A DNA stretch of 64,000 nucleotides from Priestia megaterium. Lineage in GTDB: Bacteria; Bacillota; Bacilli; Bacillales; Bacillaceae_H. This document shows, in pieces, positions 59,384 to 64,000 of the stretch. A program made the position numbers and the translations under genes. The notes beneath the pieces were generated by a model. It saw nothing but the letters and a program-made list of their open reading frames with translations, did not search any database and was not told where the DNA came from. The stretch's first letter is position 1. Each line of letters begins with the position of its first letter. The DNA lies in the NCBI GenBank assembly GCA_008180335.1, contig VTEF01000003.1, positions 124,001-188,000 on the forward strand, given 5' to 3'.

Positions 59384-59953
59384 TTATAACCAGGTTGTTT
59401 TTTCTTTAAATGATGTGCGAGATGGAGTTTTCATCTTTTGAAGGGACTGTTCATTTGGGTAGCCAACAAAAATATTTCCAATAATTTTTTTGTTTTCTGG
59501 TGAACCAATGAACTGATGCAATCTTTCATCTCTTACAAGACCTACGCCTCTAGTGCGCCATACAAAACCTAGCCCAAGCTCTTTTGCCGCTAGCCACATA
59601 GAGTGTACGGCACAGCATACAGCATATTCATTGTCACTTGATGCTTCTTCATCACCTGGCACAACGTCGGAAGTAACCACAATATGTACAGGCGTATTTT
59701 TTAACGCTTTTAATGAACTTTCAACGAGATGAGGCTTTGTAGGAAAGCGTTCATTTAAGTACGTAGTTGCTAAATCTTCGTATCGTTTTTTAGCTTCTCC
59801 TTTTATAACATAAAAGCTCCAAGGTTCTCTCATTCGATCATTTGGAGCCCAAGTAGCAGCCTCAAGTAATTGTTCAATTTTTTCATCTTCAACATCTCGC
59901 AATTCATAATCTCGAATGGCTCTTCTTTGTTTTAACTGTGCAATAATTGACAT
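59384..59953 (-). CDS. cbiY: Nitroreductase-family protein CbiY
   Basis: This is a 189-residue FMN-dependent nitroreductase-fold protein. FMN/NAD(P)H-binding landmarks include RRAIRDYELRDVEDEKI near the N-terminus, AATWAPNDRMREPWSFYVIKG (about 33-53) and the late GNIFVGYPNE. A comparable gene, cbiY, sits at this place in the B. megaterium cobI operon. A role in lower-ligand (dimethylbenzimidazole) formation like BluB, or in corrinoid reduction before adenosylation, has been considered for such genes. The sequence resembles YdjA-type reductases more than BluB. Twelve bp separate it from cobA and 17 from btuR. Confidence 0.86.
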   Translation of the reverse strand: MSIIAQLKQRRAIRDYELRDVEDEKIEQLLEAATWAPNDRMREPWSFYVIKGEAKKRYEDLATTYLNERFPTKPHLVESSLKALKNTPVHIVVTSDVVPGDEEASSDNEYAVCCAVHSMWLAAKELGLGFVWRTRGVGLVRDERLHQFIGSPENKKIIGNIFVGYPNEQSLQKMKTPSRTSFKEKTTWL

Positions 59954-59965
59954 AATTTCCTCTCC

Positions 59966-60736
59966 TTACGACCGAATATTTTCTTTATATTCTTCAAACC
60001 ATTGAATTTTTTCTCTTAGCTGTACAACGTCTCCTACAAGGACAATAGCAGGATGAGCAATCTCTGCTTGCTTTGCAATTGCTTCAATTGTTTGCAGTGT
60101 TCCTGTTACGGTCCGCTGTTTTTTTGTTGTTCCCCATTCAACTAATGCCACTCGTGTATCTGGATGTCTGCCGTGTACAATTAACTGCTGACAAATATAA
60201 GGTAAATTACCAACGCCCATATAAAAGGCAATTGTATCAATCCCTTGTGCCAGTGCTGACCAATTTAAGAAATCTTGACCTTTTTCCTCACGTCCGTGGC
60301 CGGTTACAATTGCAAAAGAAGTAGCATGGTCACGGTGAGTCACTGGTATACCTGCATATGCAGGTGCGGCAATTCCCGATGTAATACCCGGAACGACTTC
60401 AAAAGGAATACCGTTGTTTACAAGCACTTCTGCTTCTTCAGCCCCTCGGCCAAAAACAAACGGATCTCCTCCTTTTAAGCGTGTTACCACTTTTCCTTCC
60501 ATCGCTTTTTCAACGAGTAATTCATGAATACGCTCCTGTATAACACCATGTTTGCCTGGAAGTTTCCCGCAAAAAATAAGTTCTGCACCTTCTTTTGCAT
60601 AGTTTAGTAATTTTTCATTTGCAAGACGATCATATAAAATCACATCTGATTCTTGAATACATTCCATGCCATAAACTGTTATTAATTTAGGGTCCCCCGG
60701 CCCTGCACCTACAAGAAAAACTTTGCCAATTGTCAT
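59966..60736 (-). CDS. cobA: Uroporphyrinogen-III C-methyltransferase (CobA/CysG-A)
   Basis: This 256-residue SAM-dependent tetrapyrrole methylase makes precorrin-2 from uroporphyrinogen III by methylating C2 and C7. Motifs: VFLVGAGPGDPKLITVYG (about 6-23), the SUMT-specific VTRLKGGDPFVFGRGAEEAE (about 85-104) with GGDPFVFGRG, and VVPGITSGIAAPAYAGIPVTHR (about 115-136). It is a stand-alone SUMT without the CysG-B oxidase/chelatase part. ATGA overlap with cbiA. In B. megaterium this gene is called cysGA and supplies the cobalamin branch. Confidence 0.95.
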   Translation of the reverse strand: MTIGKVFLVGAGPGDPKLITVYGMECIQESDVILYDRLANEKLLNYAKEGAELIFCGKLPGKHGVIQERIHELLVEKAMEGKVVTRLKGGDPFVFGRGAEEAEVLVNNGIPFEVVPGITSGIAAPAYAGIPVTHRDHATSFAIVTGHGREEKGQDFLNWSALAQGIDTIAFYMGVGNLPYICQQLIVHGRHPDTRVALVEWGTTKKQRTVTGTLQTIEAIAKQAEIAHPAIVLVGDVVQLREKIQWFEEYKENIRS

Positions 60737-62115
60737 GTTCGATCTCTTCTTTCCGCTTTCGCCTTTTTACATTCGGCGATCCAATTTTCAACTAATTGAA
60801 TGGATGAGCCAAAATGGAAATGCGTGTAACCCGCAATTAATCTTTCTTTCATATATCCTTCTTTTTTGATGCCGCGCATTCCTTTTGTGTGATAAGCATA
60901 CGTGATATCACTTTTTGTTTCAAATGTAGAGTAATGGAATTCATGACCTTTTGCTTGAATGTCCCCTTTAAATAAAAAATTCCCTTCGTTCCCTGTTACT
61001 TCACGATAACCAAGTGCTGCAAGCTTCGTTTGCATTTTCACTTCACCTGGAATGACCCCTAGCATTTCAAATCGTTCACCACTGGTCGTTGTAATGGCTT
61101 CTGTTAAAAACATAAATCCGCCACACTCTGCAAGAGTAGGTATACGATTTTCAATTGCTTTTTTTATGGAATTTTTTGCATCAACCTGACTTGCTAATTG
61201 ATCAGCAAATTCTTCTGGAAAACCCCCGCCAATATATAAACCATCTACATTTCCCGGTACAACATCGCCTTTTAATGGTGAGAACTCAACAAGTTCTGCA
61301 CCGTAAGCTTTTAATAACTCAAAATTTTCTTCGTAATAAAAGTTAAACGCTGCATCTTTCGCAACAGCAATTCGAATAGTTGGTTCACTCGCAGCAGTAA
61401 ATACTGGTTCATTTACTTTCAGTTCGGGGGCTTTAGCTAGTTTATAAACCTTTTTAACATCAATTGTCTCAAGCACCAATTCACTCAGCTGATTAAAAAA
61501 TGAATCCAGTTCTCCCCGTTCAATAGAAGGAATCAGTCCTAAATGGCGTTCAGGAATAGACAATTCAGCATTCCGCTTTAAATAACCGACAACTGGAATT
61601 CCACATTCCTGCTCAATCGCTGCTTTAACAATTTTAAAGTGCCCTTCACTGCCTACTCTATTTGCAACTACACCGACGATATTTGTTTCCGGTAAAAACG
61701 CTTGAAATCCCTTGACAATTGCTGCTGCACTTCTTGCCATGCTTGCGCAGTTCACAACAAGAATGACCGGACTCTGTGTAATCAAGCTAATTTCAGCTGT
61801 CGTACCCGCATTATTTGTAGGATTTTTGCCGTCAAAAAAGCCCATCACACCCTCAATAATCGAAATATCTGCACCTTCACTTCCACGCTCTACAATTTCT
61901 TTTACTAGTTCATGATTTAGCATCCAACTATCTACATTTCGCGACGGTCTCCCTGTCACAGCTGTATGATAAGTAGGATCTATATAATCTGGTCCGCATT
62001 TAAACCCTTGTACGCTATATCCTATTTTACGCAGTGCAGCCATCAATCCAATTGTAAGTGTTGTTTTTCCGACACCGCTTCCTGTCCCCGCAATTACAAG
62101 CCTTCGATTTGACAT
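60733..62115 (-). CDS. cbiA: Cobyrinate a,c-diamide synthase
   Basis: This 460-residue glutamine-dependent ATP amidase has the N-terminal P-loop AGTGSGVGKTTLTIGLMAAL (about 8-27) and SVQGFKCGPDYIDPTYH with the substrate-binding GPDYID. The class I glutamine amidotransferase domain follows from about residue 245: GLYIGGGFPEEFADQLAS, the nucleophile Cys in TLAECGGFMFLTEAI (about Cys329) and the late His in EFHYSTFE. It amidates the a and c side chains of cobyrinate. AAAGGAGAGGG precedes the ATG; 15 bp separate it from cbiG. Confidence 0.96.
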   Translation of the reverse strand: MSNRRLVIAGTGSGVGKTTLTIGLMAALRKIGYSVQGFKCGPDYIDPTYHTAVTGRPSRNVDSWMLNHELVKEIVERGSEGADISIIEGVMGFFDGKNPTNNAGTTAEISLITQSPVILVVNCASMARSAAAIVKGFQAFLPETNIVGVVANRVGSEGHFKIVKAAIEQECGIPVVGYLKRNAELSIPERHLGLIPSIERGELDSFFNQLSELVLETIDVKKVYKLAKAPELKVNEPVFTAASEPTIRIAVAKDAAFNFYYEENFELLKAYGAELVEFSPLKGDVVPGNVDGLYIGGGFPEEFADQLASQVDAKNSIKKAIENRIPTLAECGGFMFLTEAITTTSGERFEMLGVIPGEVKMQTKLAALGYREVTGNEGNFLFKGDIQAKGHEFHYSTFETKSDITYAYHTKGMRGIKKEGYMKERLIAGYTHFHFGSSIQLVENWIAECKKAKAERRDRT

Positions 62116-62130
62116 TTTGCTCCCTCTCCT

Positions 62131-63255
62131 TTAGCTAAAAGGAATCACTGCTACTGATATGGTAACATTTCCTGACTTTTTCTTTACTAATGCTAATTGC
62201 TCTGCTTGACTGTATAAAAGTGCTGCAGGTTCACTCACACCGTACGCTCCTGTGAATTTAAAGACAGTATCTGACGGTTGGTCCATTTTTATTTGATTTA
62301 ATTCGTCTGGTGTATAGTAAACAAAGTCCCATCCATACTTGTTTTTCACTTCAAGAAGCCCTTGTTCATCCTTTTTTAAGTCAATTGTACAAAGAGCTTT
62401 GACACTTTTGATTGAAAATTGCAATTCATCCAGTGTTTCACGAATAACCGCTTCGATTTCATCAGCAGATGTTCCGCGGTTACATCCCATACCAAGTACA
62501 ATGACTTTTGGCCGGTAAAGAACGCCATTATCTAGAACGGCTTGCTCATCTTCTTGTAATTGACGATGTGTAACGACGAGCGCCGCATTTGGTTTAGCAT
62601 TTAATGCGGAGTGAATAGAGGAATATACTTTAATATTTTCAGGAAGTGGACGCTTGTATTGCCACCAATCTTTTTCGCCTGACTCTTGCACAACTGCTAC
62701 TTGTTCTTCATTTACAACCGAGGCACTGACAGGTGTTAAGTTTTCGGTCGATTCCCACACCCAGCCAAATCGCTTGCCGAATAAATCAACCGGAATTGTT
62801 TGTTGTACATCAGAAGCAGTTGTAATGACAGGGTGAGCATTTAAAGCAGCCGCTACTTCTCTTGTTAACTCATTTGCACCACCAATATGACCAGATAAAA
62901 CGCTAATTACATTTTCTCCTTTGTCATCAATCACAACAACGGCTGGGTCTGTTTTTTTGTCTTTTAAAATCGGTGCAATCATACGGACAACTGCCCCTAA
63001 TGAAATGATGATAATTAACCCTTTATACGACTCAAATAAGGATGGTAAAAGCATGCGCACACTTCCAGTAAACAGTTGAATGCGCGCTGCTTGTTCATCA
63101 CCTTTTTCAAATTTACTCATATAATAGACATCCGCCTGCTGGAAAGAACGTCCGAGCTTTCTGGCAATATCAACACCGTGTTTTGTAATCGCTACAATTG
63201 CATACTCGCCGTGTTGCTGAATGACAGGCTTTTGACCTTCTACTAATTGAATCAC
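62131..63255 (-). CDS. cbiG: Cobalt-precorrin-5A hydrolase CbiG
   Basis: This 374-residue protein opens the lactone of cobalt-precorrin-5A and releases acetaldehyde in the anaerobic B12 pathway. Landmarks: EYAIVAITKHGVDIARKL at the N-terminus, then GLIIIISLGAVVRMIAPILKDKKTDPAVVVID (about 82-113). VLSGHIGGANELTREVAAAL is about 118-137, with the CobE-like C-terminal domain VIVLGMGCNRGTSADEIEAVI (about 234-254). The start overlaps the cbiF stop by ATGA. Presence of cbiG itself marks the oxygen-independent (cobalt-early) route. Confidence 0.95.
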   Translation of the reverse strand: MIQLVEGQKPVIQQHGEYAIVAITKHGVDIARKLGRSFQQADVYYMSKFEKGDEQAARIQLFTGSVRMLLPSLFESYKGLIIIISLGAVVRMIAPILKDKKTDPAVVVIDDKGENVISVLSGHIGGANELTREVAAALNAHPVITTASDVQQTIPVDLFGKRFGWVWESTENLTPVSASVVNEEQVAVVQESGEKDWWQYKRPLPENIKVYSSIHSALNAKPNAALVVTHRQLQEDEQAVLDNGVLYRPKVIVLGMGCNRGTSADEIEAVIRETLDELQFSIKSVKALCTIDLKKDEQGLLEVKNKYGWDFVYYTPDELNQIKMDQPSDTVFKFTGAYGVSEPAALLYSQAEQLALVKKKSGNVTISVAVIPFS

Positions 63256-64000
63256 TCTGATTTCACCCCTCGACGAAAACCGTGTGTAAATGTTTTATCA
63301 TATAATTTTGAACGATAATCCTTATCGTGAATGTTTGGGTCAAGTGCCCACCCTGCTAGAATCATCGCTTGCTTGCGAATGCCATTTGTTCGCATTGCAT
63401 CATCTAAATCTTTAACAGTAGTGCGGACAATTTTTTCATCCGGCCACGTCGCTTTATACACAACAACAATCGGAGTATCTTCACTCCAGCCGGCATTAAT
63501 AAATTCTTTCATTACTTTTTTCGTTAACGTTGCACTTAAAAATAGCGCAATTGTACATTTATGCTTAGCTAGATCGTTTAGCTTTTCAAATTCAGGTACT
63601 GGCGTACGTCCTTCAGCACGCGTTAAAATAACAGTTTGTGTTAAATCAGGAATTGTTAACTCCGCACCAGCCGCTGCTGCTGCTGCAAAAACTGAACTAA
63701 CACCAGGAATAATTTCAATGTCCACTCCTTCTTTTTTCAGCAAAACAATTTGTTCCATGATTGCTCCATACATCGCTGGATCACCTGTATGAACGCGAAC
63801 TACTTTTTTTCCTTCACGAATACGAGCAATCATAATCTCAACCATTTCTTCTAAATGCATCCCTGCTGTTTTTAATACTTCAGCAGTCGGTTTTGATTTG
63901 GAAACTAATTCTTCATTCACAAGTGAATCCGCATACAATACAACATCTGCTTCTTGTAAAAGCTTCAATCCTTTTACCGTAATTAAATCTGGATCTCCTG
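63252..64000 (-). CDS. cbiF: Cobalt-precorrin-4 C11-methyltransferase CbiF (5' end outside window)
   Basis: About 248 residues are visible; only the first ten or so are missing. The frame continues past 63968, where the sequence reads GDPDLITVKGLKLLQ up to the window edge. SAM-binding and CbiF-type motifs: VLYADSLVNEELV, VRVHTGDPAMYGAIMEQI with GDPAMYG, and EIIPGVSSVFAAAAAAGAELTIPDLTQTVILTR. LILAGWALDP is near the C-terminus. It methylates C11 of the corrinoid ring. Co-transcribed with cbiG (4-bp overlap). The operon's promoter and any cobalamin riboswitch lie outside the window. Confidence 0.95.
   Translation of the reverse strand, partial: GDPDLITVKGLKLLQEADVVLYADSLVNEELVSKSKPTAEVLKTAGMHLEEMVEIMIARIREGKKVVRVHTGDPAMYGAIMEQIVLLKKEGVDIEIIPGVSSVFAAAAAAGAELTIPDLTQTVILTRAEGRTPVPEFEKLNDLAKHKCTIALFLSATLTKKVMKEFINAGWSEDTPIVVVYKATWPDEKIVRTTVKDLDDAMRTNGIRKQAMILAGWALDPNIHDKDYRSKLYDKTFTHGFRRGVKSE

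Noticed and set aside
1-64000. CRISPR array, tRNA, rRNA or complete insertion sequence
   Set aside because: No regularly spaced repeats, cloverleaf-type genes or transposase with intact ends were found on reading both strands.

Overview
The window reads as low-GC Firmicute chromosome and almost certainly comes from Priestia (Bacillus) megaterium or a close relative. Three things support this. Strong AGGAGG-type ribosome binding sites and frequent TTG/GTG starts are typical of Bacillus. The block parC-parE-yneT-plsY-yneR-yneP-tlp-sspN-yneN-citB-sspO-sspP-cotM is the Bacillus citB neighbourhood. The right end carries cbiF-cbiG-cbiA-cobA(cysGA)-cbiY-btuR, the 3' half of the anaerobic cobalamin (cobI) operon order known from B. 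megaterium. No rRNA, tRNA, CRISPR array, intact insertion sequence or prophage module was seen.

Layout. 1-1910: 3' part of a nickel/peptide-type ABC importer (nikB fragment, nikA). 2.2-9 kb: orphan RecB-type nuclease, HAD phosphatase, MarR regulator, a tyrosine recombinase with a candidate core site just upstream, and two tandem lipoproteins sharing an NTF2-like domain. 9-14 kb: thiT under a TPP riboswitch, acetyltransferase, a YcgG/cupin/isochorismatase operon, a LysE exporter and an alpha/beta hydrolase. 14-30 kb: topoisomerase IV, plsY, a spore small-protein cluster (tlp, sspN, sspO, sspP, cotM), aconitase, an M42 peptidase and Ku. 30-33.5 kb: small membrane and Nudix genes, a candidate small RNA with its own promoter and terminator, and a frameshifted DUF2750 gene. 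33.3-36.8 kb: a two-gene McrBC-like (AAA+ GTPase-like McrB / DUF2357 nuclease) locus, possibly with a third small gene. 37-45.5 kb: an exported propeller protein, TrmB regulator plus MFS pump, YihY, the YfmP/YfmO regulator-efflux pair, a GNAT enzyme and a SUKH protein. 45.7-55.4 kb: a decayed IS6-family transposase, the yng acyl-CoA catabolic operon (yngJ-I-HA-HB-F-E, without yngG) and a divergent GAF/PucR-type regulator. 55.6-58.7 kb: an unknown gene, a SpoIIP-family protein and a soluble histidine kinase. 58.8-64 kb: the cobalamin genes.

How the parts work together. The spore genes package and protect spore DNA, and Ku fits the same theme because Bacillus Ku acts in spores. The yng genes form a mother-cell-type branched-chain acyl-CoA (leucine or related) degradation pathway, probably activated by the divergent regulator. 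The cobalamin genes carry out ring methylation, ring opening, amidation and adenosylation. The best candidates for something less described are the McrBC-like locus with its trailing small gene, the 37-bp loxP-like inverted repeat beside the orphan recombinase, and the untranslated transcript at about 32.07-32.23 kb.
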